Assembly (NCBI RefSeq): GCF_036231905.1
Contig: NZ_JAZARE010000003.1
Location: forward strand, 310,001-374,000
Source of the DNA: CAMLIZ01 sp036231905
GTDB taxonomy: Bacteria > Pseudomonadota > Gammaproteobacteria > Burkholderiales > Burkholderiaceae_C
Length of the DNA stretch: 64,000 nt
Reading direction: 5' to 3'
A program made the translations under genes and the position numbers. Each line of letters starts with the position of its first letter. Positions within the stretch are counted from its first letter, which is position 1. Of the stretch, positions 1 to 9,300 are shown in pieces. Under the pieces are notes generated by a model. The model was not told where the DNA came from. It did not search any database and saw only the letters and a program-made list of their open reading frames with translations.

Positions 1-2848
1 GGTGATCACAGGCCGTCTCCAGCCAGCCTGCCGCCTCGGCCAGCACGGTCGCGTCCACATAGAGCGCACTGCCCTTGATGCCGTGGGCCAGCCGGGCGGC
101 CTCCGGCCAGTCGGCGGCCGCGAGCGCCTGCTTCAGTTCGTCCAACATGCGGCGGCCCTCCGTGCGGAAGGTCTCGCGCAGCCGCTGTTTCAGCGGCAGT
201 TCTCTGGTGGTCTCGCTGGGTGGGGCGGCGGGCACCGGCGCCGCCAAGGTGGCCGCCTCACCCACCGGCTCGAGCGCCAGCAGCGCGTCCAGCGATGCGG
301 TGGCGGCCGCTGCCTGCGGGCCTGGCGGCTGCAGCAGGCGGCCGCGCTGGCGCAAGGCCTGCACCGCGCGGTGCAAGGCGTCGGACAGCTGCCGTTCGTT
401 CACCGGCTTGGCCAGGAAGTCGTTCATGCCGGCCGCAAGGCACTGCGCCCTGTCCTGCAGCGTCGCATTGGCGGTGAGCGCGATGATCCAGACGTCCGGG
501 TCCAGCACCCAGCGGTTGTCCAGGCCGCCGGCGCGGATGGCGCGGGTGGCGTCCAGCCCATCCATGACCGGCATGCGGCCATCCATCAGCACGACGTCGA
601 ACTGTTGCTCCGCACAGCGCAGCACCGCCTCGCGGCCGTTTTCAACGAACTCGACCTGATGCCCCATCTCCTCCAGGAAGGCCCGCACGATCATCTGGTT
701 GGTGGGGCCGTCCTCGGCGCACAGCAGGTGCAGGCGGCAGTCGAACGGGCCGGAGGGCTGCTCCGCCACCGGCGTGACGGGCTCGCCCTGTTCCACCGGC
801 AGGCTGAACCAGAAGCAGGTGCCTTCACCTTCCTTGCTGCGCACGCCGATGGTGCCGCCCTGGCCTTCGATCAAGGAGCGGGAGATGGTGAGGCCCAGGC
901 CGGTGCCGCCGTAGTGGCGCGAGATGCGCACCTCGGCCTGCTCGAAGCTGCGGAACAGGCGAGACTGGGCCTCCTGGGAAATGCCGATGCCGGTGTCCTC
1001 CACCTCCACCAGCAGGCGTGCCGGCTCGTCGCCCTCGGGCGGCTGCCAGCCCACCCGCAGCTCGACGAAGCCGCGCTCGGTGAACTTCAGCGCGTTGCCC
1101 AGCAGGTTGAAGAGGATCTGGCGCAGCCGCACGGGGTCGGTGCGCAGCCAGCGCGGCACCTCCGGTGCCACCCGGCACAGCAGCGACAGGCCCTTCTCCT
1201 GCGCGTTCAGATCCAGCAGCGCGGCCAGCGACTGCACGGTCTCGTGCACGTCGAAGTCCACCTGCTCGAAGCTCATCTTGCCGGCTTCGATCTTCGAGTA
1301 GTCCAGGATGTCGTTGATGATGGCCAGCAGCGATTCCGCGTTGCTCAGCGCCAGCGTCACCTTGGAGCGCGCCGGGCCGCTCAGCTCGCCGCGCAGCGCC
1401 AGCTGCAGCATGCCGATCACGCCCGACAGCGGCGTGCGCAGCTCATGGCTCATGGTGGCCAGGAACAGCGACTTCACCCGCGTTGCCTCTTCCGCCCGCT
1501 CCTTGGCTTCTCGCAGCGCCTCCTGCTGGCGCAGGCGCGCGCTGGCGTCGCGCACGAAGGCAGTGGCGTTCCACTGCTCGCCGCTGCGGTACGCCGTGAG
1601 CGCCACTTCCACCGGCAACGGCTCGCCGGCACCGTCGCGTGACTCCAGCGCAAGCACCTGCCCGGAGAAGAGCTCCGGCTGCTGTTCACGCACGGTGGCG
1701 AGGTCGAAGTCCCCTTCGCCGAGGCCCGGAATCGGCAGGAAGCCCAGCACCGGCCGGCCCAGCGCGTCGCCGCTGCGCAGGCCGAACATGCGCTCAGCCG
1801 CGGAGTTCCAGTAACTCAGCCGCCCCTGGGCGTCGAAGCTGATCACCGCATCGCTGGCGTTGTCCAGCATCAGCTCCACCCGCTCCTGCTGGGCCCGGAA
1901 GGCGAGCGCATTCGCCAGCTCGTTCTGGCGCTGCACCGCCACGCTCACCAGCAGGGTCAACGCCGACACGCTGAGCAGGAACAGGAACAGCGAGGCAACG
2001 TGGGTGACGAAGTCGGCGGGCGCGCTGGCGCTGGCCGTAAGCTGCAGGCTGATGGTCACCAGGCCGGTGGCCAGGATGGCGCTGTGCACGAAGAAGGCGC
2101 GGAACTTCAGTGCCGCCCACACCAGCATCGGCAAGGCCAGGTAGCCCACCACGTGCACCGGCACCTGCACCCGGCGTGTCACCCACCAGGCGACCAATGC
2201 GCTGGCCAACCCGACCGCGATGAACCAGGCCGGCTCGCCGCGCAAGGCCGACACCCGAGCACCCTGCAACGGCCACCAGGCGCGCCAGCCGTCGCGCAGC
2301 GGCCGGTCGAGCGCCCGCAGCCACGACAGCACCGCCGGCAGGCAGATCAGGCAGCCGAACACATCGCCCACCGCGGCCTGGCCCCAGTACCCCGCCCAGC
2401 CGGCGGTGAGGCAGCGGTTGGACTGGGCCCAGCCGCAATACCCCAAGGTGTCGACGCCACCGTTGATCAGCGCATACAGCAGGGACAGGCCCACCATCAG
2501 CAGCACCGAGCGCACGCTGTCCAGCCGGCTGTCGAAGCGCACCCGCCGCGCCACCAGGCACACACCCTGCGCCGCCAGCAGCATCGCCGCCGGCTCGATC
2601 AGGCCCTTGGCATACAGCGCCGGCCGGCCCCAGTTGTAGCAGATGAAGTCATAGAGCACGTACAGCGCCGCGCCCACCAGCACCCGCGGTCCGTACAGCA
2701 GCGCGGCTCCGCAGGCCACCGCCGCGGGCGGCCACACCGGCGTGAGATGGCCGTTGTCCGAAAACACGAAGCCGAGCTTGGCCGCGAGCCAGAACAGAGC
2801 GGTGACAACGGCGATGAGGCGCAGCGAAAGCGGCGAGCGGGTGGGCAT
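1..2848 (-). CDS. Hybrid sensor histidine kinase with MASE1 sensor (3' end cut by the window edge)
   Basis: Membrane-bound hybrid kinase, 949 codons visible, C-terminus lost at the left edge. Reading from ATG at 2848 gives a multi-helix N-terminal membrane region of MASE1 type (about residues 1-300, with the early motif GHLTPVWPPAAVA), then a PAS domain (about 320-440), a HisKA domain with MSHELRTPL (phospho-accepting His near residue 468), a HATPase domain with GTGLGLTISRSL, a receiver domain with VVLMDGRMPVMDG (Asp near residue 751), and an Hpt domain with ARLAHGIKGSAL (His near 918). All phosphotransfer residues look intact, so a His-Asp-His relay is expected. The output partner is not visible. 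There is no clear Shine-Dalgarno before ATG 2848, but the MASE1 helices start right after it. A second MASE1 protein lies at 12643-15672. Confidence 0.9.
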   Translation of the reverse strand, partial: MPTRSPLSLRLIAVVTALFWLAAKLGFVFSDNGHLTPVWPPAAVACGAALLYGPRVLVGAALYVLYDFICYNWGRPALYAKGLIEPAAMLLAAQGVCLVARRVRFDSRLDSVRSVLLMVGLSLLYALINGGVDTLGYCGWAQSNRCLTAGWAGYWGQAAVGDVFGCLICLPAVLSWLRALDRPLRDGWRAWWPLQGARVSALRGEPAWFIAVGLASALVAWWVTRRVQVPVHVVGYLALPMLVWAALKFRAFFVHSAILATGLVTISLQLTASASAPADFVTHVASLFLFLLSVSALTLLVSVAVQRQNELANALAFRAQQERVELMLDNASDAVISFDAQGRLSYWNSAAERMFGLRSGDALGRPVLGFLPIPGLGEGDFDLATVREQQPELFSGQVLALESRDGAGEPLPVEVALTAYRSGEQWNATAFVRDASARLRQQEALREAKERAEEATRVKSLFLATMSHELRTPLSGVIGMLQLALRGELSGPARSKVTLALSNAESLLAIINDILDYSKIEAGKMSFEQVDFDVHETVQSLAALLDLNAQEKGLSLLCRVAPEVPRWLRTDPVRLRQILFNLLGNALKFTERGFVELRVGWQPPEGDEPARLLVEVEDTGIGISQEAQSRLFRSFEQAEVRISRHYGGTGLGLTISRSLIEGQGGTIGVRSKEGEGTCFWFSLPVEQGEPVTPVAEQPSGPFDCRLHLLCAEDGPTNQMIVRAFLEEMGHQVEFVENGREAVLRCAEQQFDVVLMDGRMPVMDGLDATRAIRAGGLDNRWVLDPDVWIIALTANATLQDRAQCLAAGMNDFLAKPVNERQLSDALHRAVQALRQRGRLLQPPGPQAAAATASLDALLALEPVGEAATLAAPVPAAPPSETTRELPLKQRLRETFRTEGRRMLDELKQALAAADWPEAARLAHGIKGSALYVDATVLAEAAGWLETACDH

Positions 2849-2969
2849 GCGGGCAGGCGATGCACCCCGGCGTGTGCACGTGCGCGCAACGGCAGCCGGG
2901 GTGGTTCAGGAACCCGTGAAATGTACCGGTGCCTGCCGCTTCATCGGTCCGGGCGAACGCGCGCCCTGC

Positions 2970-3386
2970 TCACCGGGGCGGGGCCGGGCGCAGCTCGCAT
3001 GGGAGGGTGTCGGCGAATCCACCCGGCGGCGCCGGCGGCCTGGTGGCCTCCGCCAGGATCGCGTTCACCGCAGCCACCTCGGGGCGAACAGGCGGCGACA
3101 CAAGGCTGGGGGCGGCAGGCGGCACGCCGGCGGTGGTGGCACGGGCAGGCGCACGCAGCCGGCGAGCGGCCTCCAGTTCCTTGCCGAGCAGCTCCACCTG
3201 GCGCCGTGCCTGCAGCAGCAGCTCCGTGGTCTGCATGCGCAGCTTGGCGCCCTGCGCCAGGCGCTCCTGGGCGCGGCGCAGGCGTGCGTCGTAGATCCCG
3301 CGAGTGACCACGAAAGCGATGGCCGCGCCGAGCAGCAGCGCAACCAGCGCCACGAAGCTTCCCAACCAGGTGACCGTCCCGTTCAT
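2970..3386 (-). CDS. Small single-pass membrane protein of unknown function
   Basis: 138 residues. The start is well supported: GGAGG lies 8 bases before ATG 3386. The protein has one N-terminal transmembrane segment (about residues 7-28, rich in Val/Ala/Leu) followed by a charged helical region (about 30-80, LRRAQERLAQGAKLR and similar, likely coiled coil) and a Pro/Ala-rich tail. I do not recognise a family. It lies 121 bases upstream of the MASE1 kinase on the same strand, so co-transcription is possible. It is divergent from serB. The shape (anchor plus cytoplasmic coiled coil) resembles small accessory membrane proteins, but no function can be assigned. Confidence 0.7.
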   Translation of the reverse strand: MNGTVTWLGSFVALVALLLGAAIAFVVTRGIYDARLRRAQERLAQGAKLRMQTTELLLQARRQVELLGKELEAARRLRAPARATTAGVPPAAPSLVSPPVRPEVAAVNAILAEATRPPAPPGGFADTLPCELRPAPPR

Positions 3387-3582
3387 TCCATCAACCTCCA
3401 GCGCGCACCCTATGACAGGTCGGCCCGCCCGGGAGGGCGGTGTGACGCAATACCGGCGGCCGGCCGGCCAGCCCGTGCACTTCTGCGCAGACTGCAGGCG
3501 ACAGCGTTGTCACCATGCCGCGCCCGAAGCGGCGCCACACCCCCAACCTAGAATCCACGGTCCGCGCTTCCCGCCGCCCGTC

Positions 3583-4290
3583 ATGATCTCGTCTGCTGCG
3601 CCCGGCCTCACGGTCCGAGGCTTCACCCCACCCTTGTCCTGGTCCGCCTTCAGGCTGATCGCCTTCGACATGGACTCCACGCTGATCAACATCGAATGCG
3701 TGGACGAGATTGCCGATGCGGCCGGCCGCAAGGCCGAAGTTGCGGCCATCACCGAGGCCGCCATGCGCGGCGAGATCACCGACTACAAGGACAGCCTGCG
3801 TCGCCGCGTCGCCCTGCTCAAGGGCGTGCCGGTGAGCGCGATGGCGCAGGTGTACGACCAGCGCCTGCAGCTCAACCCGGGCGCCGAGGCGCTGGTGCAA
3901 GCCGCGCAGCAAGCGGGCCTGAAGACGCTGCTGGTGTCGGGCGGCTTCACGTTCTTCACCGACCGCATCCGCGACCGCCTGAAGCTGGATTTCACCCGCA
4001 GCAATGTGCTGGAGGTGCAGGACGGCGCCCTCACCGGCCGCATGGTGGACCAGCCCTGGGGCGACATCTGCGACGGCGAGGAGAAGAAGCGCATGCTGCT
4101 GCAGACCTGCGCCACCCTCGGCATCGCGCCGCAGCAGGCGATTGCCGTCGGTGACGGCGCCAACGACCTGCCGATGATGGGCGTGGCCGGCCTGTCGGTG
4201 GCCTACCACGCCAAGCCCAAGGTGCGCGAGCAGGCCATGGTGCAGATCAACGACGGCGGGCTGGACCGCCTGCTGGAAGTGGTGCGCTGA
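3583..4290 (+). CDS. serB: Phosphoserine phosphatase SerB
   Basis: Last step of serine synthesis: hydrolyses O-phospho-L-serine to serine. The 235-residue protein is a HAD-family phosphatase: motif I FDMDSTLI with catalytic D29 and D31, motif II LLVSGGFTFF, and motif III GDGANDLPMM. It lacks the N-terminal ACT-like regulatory domain of E. coli SerB, as is common for short SerB proteins of Burkholderiales. I chose ATG 3583 because the frame upstream of it (open from 3304) has no family similarity and would overlap the divergent membrane protein gene. The gene is convergent with the muiA-like gene, with a strong hairpin between them. Confidence 0.92.
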   Translation: MISSAAPGLTVRGFTPPLSWSAFRLIAFDMDSTLINIECVDEIADAAGRKAEVAAITEAAMRGEITDYKDSLRRRVALLKGVPVSAMAQVYDQRLQLNPGAEALVQAAQQAGLKTLLVSGGFTFFTDRIRDRLKLDFTRSNVLEVQDGALTGRMVDQPWGDICDGEEKKRMLLQTCATLGIAPQQAIAVGDGANDLPMMGVAGLSVAYHAKPKVREQAMVQINDGGLDRLLEVVR

Positions 4291-4300
4291 CACCGGTGCG

Positions 4301-4334
4301 CACAGGCGCGCGGCCCGCGGGCGCGCGCCTTGTG
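4301..4334. terminator. Hairpin between convergent serB and muiA-like genes
   Basis: A perfect 9-bp stem (AGGCGCGCG 4304-4312 with CGCGCGCCT 4322-4330) is extended by three more pairs after one bulge. It lies between two convergent stop codons. There is no T-run on either side, so it is either a bidirectional stop or only an mRNA end protector. Confidence 0.4.
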
Positions 4335-4340
4335 CACGCT

Positions 4341-5933
4341 TCAGCGCAGGCCCGAGATCTGCGCGTCCTTCGGGCTGTTGAGCGTGTACTCGGCGCTGAA
4401 GCGCGCGCTCTGGTCCGGCCCCAACGCCAACTCCCACGCCACCACGCCCGGCTGCTCCTTCCAGCGCTGCGTGCTGGGTGCGGGCGTGAAGCGCGCGGCC
4501 ACCTTGATCGCGTCCGATGCAGCCACCGGCGACGCTTCCAGGATCTGCAGCTGCACCGGTGTGCGGTGGCGATTGCGCACCACGTAGGCCACCGCGCGCT
4601 GTTGTTCCTTGCGGCTGCCGAACACACCGGCGGAGGCTGTGAACTGCTTCTGGCCTTCCACTTCCACCTGCACCAGCTCGTCGGTGCCGAAGGGCAGGCT
4701 GAACTGCGCTTCGCTGGCGGGTGCCCAGTCGGTGCTGCCCACCACCGCGCCATCACGGCGAAGCTGCAGCGGGCCGCGCGGCCACACCCCTTCAGGGCGC
4801 TTGGCCTGGGCCACCAGGTAGGCATGCGGATCGAGCTGCGGCGTGGTGCGCACGATCAGCCTGGCCGGCAGTGGCGTGCGCGCCAAGGTGACGGTCACCC
4901 GCTGGCCGTCGGACGCCAGGTCGGTGTCGCCCGGCAGGTCGAACTCGGTGGCGTAGCTGCCCTGGAACACGCTCACGTCGAACAGCGGTGCGGAGGGCGC
5001 CTTGCGTTGCGCCACCATGTCCATGGCAGCGGCTGGTGCGGCGGCCGGCGCCACCAGAGGCACCTCGTCGCGGCGCGAGCGTTCGGCCAGCACGTCCACC
5101 CACCACGGTGTCGGCAACGGCCCCTGCGGCGCGCGACGAGGCTGGCCGGTGGACAGCTTCAGGCGCACGCCGCGCCAGTCCTCCCCCGTGGTCTGCGCAA
5201 TGACGGCCTGGCGCTCCAGCAGCACCGCCCCACTCTTCGAATCGAGGCTCGCGCGATAGCTGGGCGTCCACCCCGCTTGAGGCACCTCATAGGCCACGCG
5301 CACCGTCGCCGCATGCGGGCTCTGCGCGGCAAAGCGCACGCTGCGCCACTGTGTGGGCACGGCGCCATTGCGGTCGCGCTCGGCATGCAGCGCGGCCAGC
5401 GTGCGGTCGAGCTCGGCGATCTGCCGCGTGATCTGCAACTGCCGTGCAAACGCCTCCTGCCCACCGCGGCGCAGCGCGTCGCCAGTGGCAGACAGCTGGC
5501 GAGCGTCGGGCAAGGCGCCGGCGCGGGCGGGCTCTGAGGCGGGCGCGGCGACCTGCTTCAAGTAGCCAAGCACCAGCTCGTTGGCACTGCGCTGCGCCTC
5601 CAGCTCCGCACGCCGCTCCTCCAGCGGACGGATGCGGCTATCCAGGCCAGTGTTCCGACAGGGCTCCGCCCGCGGCCCATCCAGCGTGTCGGTCACGATC
5701 TCGCCAATGCGCACATCGGCATCGGATTCCACCCTGAGGCTCTCGGGTGCAAAAGTCGCCGGCAGGCAGCCGAGTTCAAAGCGCTGGGTACCGGCCTCCA
5801 TCCGGAGCTCGCGCTCGACGGTGGCCCCACCCGGGTACAAGGTTACGCGGCTCACCTTCGGCGCCGCGGCCAACAGCGGCAGGCTCGTCGCCAATGCGAC
5901 GGCCGCGAACATCAGGGAACGGAAACGGTGCAT
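4341..5933 (-). CDS. MuiA-like secreted protein (DUF4140/DUF4139)
   Basis: 530 residues, resembling the 'mucoidy inhibitor MuiA' family. Start ATG 5933 is fixed by GAGGAGGGCGAT just upstream and by the cleavable signal peptide that follows (hydrophobic core LMFAAVALATSLPLLAAA). After the signal peptide comes a DUF4140-type beta region (VSRVTLYPGGATVERELR), a coiled coil (about residues 95-190, EERRAELEAQRSANEL) and a C-terminal DUF4139 domain ending in QISGLR. The protein is expected in the periplasm. Family members have been linked to mucoidy or envelope traits, but the biochemical role is unknown. The longer reading from 6002 adds a stretch without a signal peptide and is rejected. Confidence 0.8.
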   Translation of the reverse strand: MHRFRSLMFAAVALATSLPLLAAAPKVSRVTLYPGGATVERELRMEAGTQRFELGCLPATFAPESLRVESDADVRIGEIVTDTLDGPRAEPCRNTGLDSRIRPLEERRAELEAQRSANELVLGYLKQVAAPASEPARAGALPDARQLSATGDALRRGGQEAFARQLQITRQIAELDRTLAALHAERDRNGAVPTQWRSVRFAAQSPHAATVRVAYEVPQAGWTPSYRASLDSKSGAVLLERQAVIAQTTGEDWRGVRLKLSTGQPRRAPQGPLPTPWWVDVLAERSRRDEVPLVAPAAAPAAAMDMVAQRKAPSAPLFDVSVFQGSYATEFDLPGDTDLASDGQRVTVTLARTPLPARLIVRTTPQLDPHAYLVAQAKRPEGVWPRGPLQLRRDGAVVGSTDWAPASEAQFSLPFGTDELVQVEVEGQKQFTASAGVFGSRKEQQRAVAYVVRNRHRTPVQLQILEASPVAASDAIKVAARFTPAPSTQRWKEQPGVVAWELALGPDQSARFSAEYTLNSPKDAQISGLR

Positions 5934-6023
5934 ATCGCCCTCCTCAAACCCGTTTGCACGGCCGAGCCGACCGGACGGGGTTAAGCGAACGCGAAATTCC
6001 ATGCGCCATAGCTGGACGCGCCA

Positions 6024-6117
6024 CGGCGGGTGCGTGACCCACTTCGCTCATGTCCCCCGGGCCGGGCTGCGCCCGCCCCTCCTCCTTTACTTCGCTACGT
6101 GGGTCACACACCCGCCG
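6024..6117. repeat. Imperfect 19-nt inverted repeat with a nested arm of a second repeat
   Basis: Arm 6024-6042 pairs with 6099-6117 (18 of 19 positions; core GTGGGTCAC). Inside the loop sits the left arm of the second repeat (6078-6096). It lies in the 443-base gene-free stretch 5934-6376, which I read as a repeat cluster and not as coding. Small open frames run through it, but they are low-complexity and overlap each other. Confidence 0.75.
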
Positions 6118-6212
6118 CGGCGAGGTGCACCGCTGTCTTCGACCGTCGAACAGCCAGTGCGGTGGTGGATCGGGGCGGTGGGGCATTCTGCGGAGCGAAG
6201 TAAAGGAGGAGG
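6078..6212. repeat. Perfect 19-nt inverted repeat (arms 6078-6096 and 6194-6212)
   Basis: Arm CCTCCTCCTTTACTTCGCT at 6078-6096 is exactly complementary to 6194-6212, with about 97 bases between. The two copies read outward as the same element in opposite orientation, so this looks like two inverted copies of an intergenic repeat unit. No ORF of transposase size lies between the arms. Confidence 0.8.
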
Positions 6213-6250
6213 CGACGGCCGCAGGCCGGCGACGGGGGAGAGAGCCCGGA

Positions 6251-6277
6251 CACAAACAGTCCAGTGGACTGTTTGTG
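6251..6277. repeat. 27-bp palindrome, perfect 13-bp arms
   Basis: CACAAACAGTCCA (6251-6263), one G, then TGGACTGTTTGTG (6265-6277). It is perfectly symmetric and markedly AT-richer than its surroundings. It follows the second copy of the repeat described at 6078-6212 and could be a REP-like element or a protein-binding operator. There is no T-run, so a simple terminator is less likely. Confidence 0.8.
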
Positions 6278-6376
6278 CCTGGCGAGCGCCCGGGGCTCCG
6301 TCCCCTGGCATGAGCGCAGCAGAGCGCCCCAGCGGCCCGATCTCGCTCGTAGCATTCGAGCCGCCCCGCTACACGT

Positions 6377-9300
6377 TCAGTTCGACAGCTGAGCCCAAGC
6401 CTTGTCCAACCGCTTCACGCTCACCGGCTGCGGTGTGCGCAGCTCCTGCGCAAAGAAGCTCACCCGCAGCTCCTCCAGCAGCCAGCGGTATTCGTCCATG
6501 CGGCCATCACTGGTGCCTTTCAGGTCGCTGAGGCGGCGCACATAGCGCTGTTCCAGCGGGCGCAGCTCGGCCAGGCGCTGGCTGTCGCGCACGGGGTCGG
6601 CGCGCTGCTTGTCCAGCCGCATCGCGATGGCCTTGAGGTAGCGCGGATAGTGCTGCAGCTGCGCGTAGGTGGCGGCGCCGATGAAGCGCTTGGGTATCAG
6701 GCGCTGCAGCTGGGCCTGGATGTCGTCGGCCACCTCCTTGGGCGGCCTCGCGTCCTTGAGCTTGCGCAGCGCGGCCGCGTACTCGGTGAGGATGGTGCCA
6801 GCCAGGCGCGCCACTTCCTGGGCGATGAGGTTCAGGCGGGTGCGGCCTTCCTCGATGCGGCGCTTGAAGGCGTGTTCGTCGGCGGGCAGCGGCTCCTGCA
6901 GGAAGGCGCGGTCCAGGGCCACGTCGATGATCTGGTCGCGCAGCTCGTCCTGCGTGCCCAGCGGCAGGTAGGCCACCGCCATTTTCTGCAGGTCGGGGAT
7001 GTTCTTTTCCAGGTACTTCAGCGGCTCCCTGATCTGCAGGGCGACCAGCCGGCGCAGGCCGGCGCGGTGCTTGGCCGCCGCCACGTCGGGTTCGTCGAAG
7101 ACCTCGATCTCCACATGCGTGCCTTTGTCGATCAGGGCGGGGAAGCCGATCAACGTCTGGCCGCCCTTCTTCACCTCCATCAGCTCCGGCAGTTCGCCGA
7201 ATGTCCAGGCGGTGTAGCGCGCGGCCGCCACGCTGGGCGCTGCGGCAGGGGCCGCTGCGGCGCCCGGTTTGGCGCCCCCCGCTGGCGCGGGCGCGGGGGC
7301 CACCGGCACCGCACCCTTGAGCACCGCGAGGGCCTGGAAGGCCGAGCGCGCCTGGCCGCCGAGCTCCGCTTTCAGTGCGGCGAGGTTGCGCCCCATGCCG
7401 AGCTGGCGGCCGTGTTCGTCCACCACGCGGAAGTTCATGAACAGGTGCGGCGACAGCGTCTCCAGCTTGAAGTCGTTGCGCTGCACGGCGAGCTGGGTGC
7501 GGTCACGCACCGCCTTGAGCAGCACGTCCATCAGGCTGCCCTGGCCGAACGGCGTGAGCTCGACGAACTCGGCGGCGTAGTCGGGCAGCGGCACCAGGCG
7601 CGAACGCGGGCGCTGGTGCAGGCTCTTCACCAGCGCCAGCACCTTGTCGCGCAGCATGCCGGGCACCAGCCACTCGCAGCGCTCGTCGCTCACCTGGTTG
7701 AGCGCGTAGATCGGCACGGTGACGGTCACGCCGTCCTTGGCATCACCGGGGTCGTGCAGGTAGGTGGCGCTGCAGTCCACGCCGCCCAGGCGGATGGTCT
7801 TGGGGAAGGCGGTGGTGGTGATGCCTGCAGCTTCGTGCCGCATCAGCTCGTCCTGCGTCAGGTGCAGCAGCTTGGGCTGCTTCTTCACCTCCTCGCGGTA
7901 CCAGCGTTCGAAGCTGTGGCCCGAGTGCGCGTCGGCCGGCAGTTGCTGGTCGTAGAAGGCGCGGATCAGCTCGTCGTCCACCAGCACGTCCTGGCGGCGG
8001 GACTTGTGTTCCAGCTCCTGCACCTGCTTGATCATCTTCTGGTTGTGCGCCAGGAAGGGCAGCTTGGTGTCCCACTCGCCCGCCACCAGCGCCTCGCGGA
8101 TGAAGATCTCGCGCGCGGCCACCGGGTCCACCTTGCCGAAGTTCACGCGGCGATTGCTGTAGACCACGATGCCATAGAGCGTGGCGCGCTCCAGCGCCAC
8201 CACCTCGGCGGCCTTCTTCTCCCAGTGCGGCTCCAACAGCTGGGTCTTCAACAAATGGCCGGCGATGGCGGGGATCCACTGCGGCTCGATCGCCGCGATG
8301 CCGCGCCCATACAGCCGGGTGGTTTCGACCAGCTCGGCCGCCATGATCCAGCGGCCCGGCTTCTTCGACAGGTGCACGCCGGGATGGCGCCAGAACTTGA
8401 TGCCACGCGCGCCCAGGTACCACTCGTCGTCGTCGGCCTTCAGGCCCACGTTGCCCAGCAGGCCGGCCAGCATGGCCAGGTGCAGCTGGTCATAGGTGGC
8501 GGGGCTGCCGTTCAGGCGCCAGTTGTGTTCGGCCACCACGGTGTGCAGCTGCGAGTGGATGTCACGCCATTCGCGCACACGGCGCGGCGAGATGAAGTTG
8601 TCGCGCAGCAGCTGCTCCTGCTTGCGCACCGAGAGTTTGTGGGCCGGCGCGGGTGTGGTGGCGCGCTGCGGCTGCTGCGGTCGGCGCGTGCCCGGTGCGT
8701 CGCCGTCGGGGCGGCTGGGCGGCAGCACCTCGGCGGACCGGCCGCGCGATTCCTCCAGCCACTTCCACAGTTTCAGGTAGCCCACGAACTCCGACTTCTC
8801 GTCGTCGAACTTCTTGTGCTTTTCATCCGCCGCCTGGGCCTGCTCCATCGGCCGGTCGCGCACGTCCTGCACGCTCAAGGCGCTGGCGACGATCAGCACT
8901 TCGTTGAGCGCCTGGCGGTCGCGCGCTTCCAGGATCATGCGGCCGATGCGCGGGTCCAGCGGCAGCTTGGCGAGCTCCTTGCCGATGGGCGTGAGCTCGT
9001 TGCGCTCGTCCACCGCATTCAGCTCGCCGAGCAGCGCATAACCGTCGGCAATCGCCTTGGCCCGCGGCGGTTCCAGGAAGGGGAAGTCCTCCACCTGCCC
9101 CAGGTGCAAGGACTTCATGCGCAGGATCACACCGGCCAATGACGAGCGCAGGATCTCCGGGTCGGTGAAGCGCGGCCGGCTCGCGAAGTCCTTCTCGTCG
9201 TACAGGCGGATGCAGATGCCGTTGCTCACGCGGCCGCAGCGGCCGGCGCGCTGGTTGGCGGCCGCCTGGCTCACCGGCTCGATCTGCAGCTGCTCCACCT

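Noticed and set aside
2000..3307. 435-codon open frame on the plus strand
   Set aside because: It is antisense to the MASE1 kinase N-terminus and to the small membrane protein gene, both better supported by domains and, for the latter, a ribosome site.
6050..6355. Several small open frames in the muiA-hrpA gap
   Set aside because: They are translations of the inverted repeats in different frames and overlap each other; none has a ribosome site.
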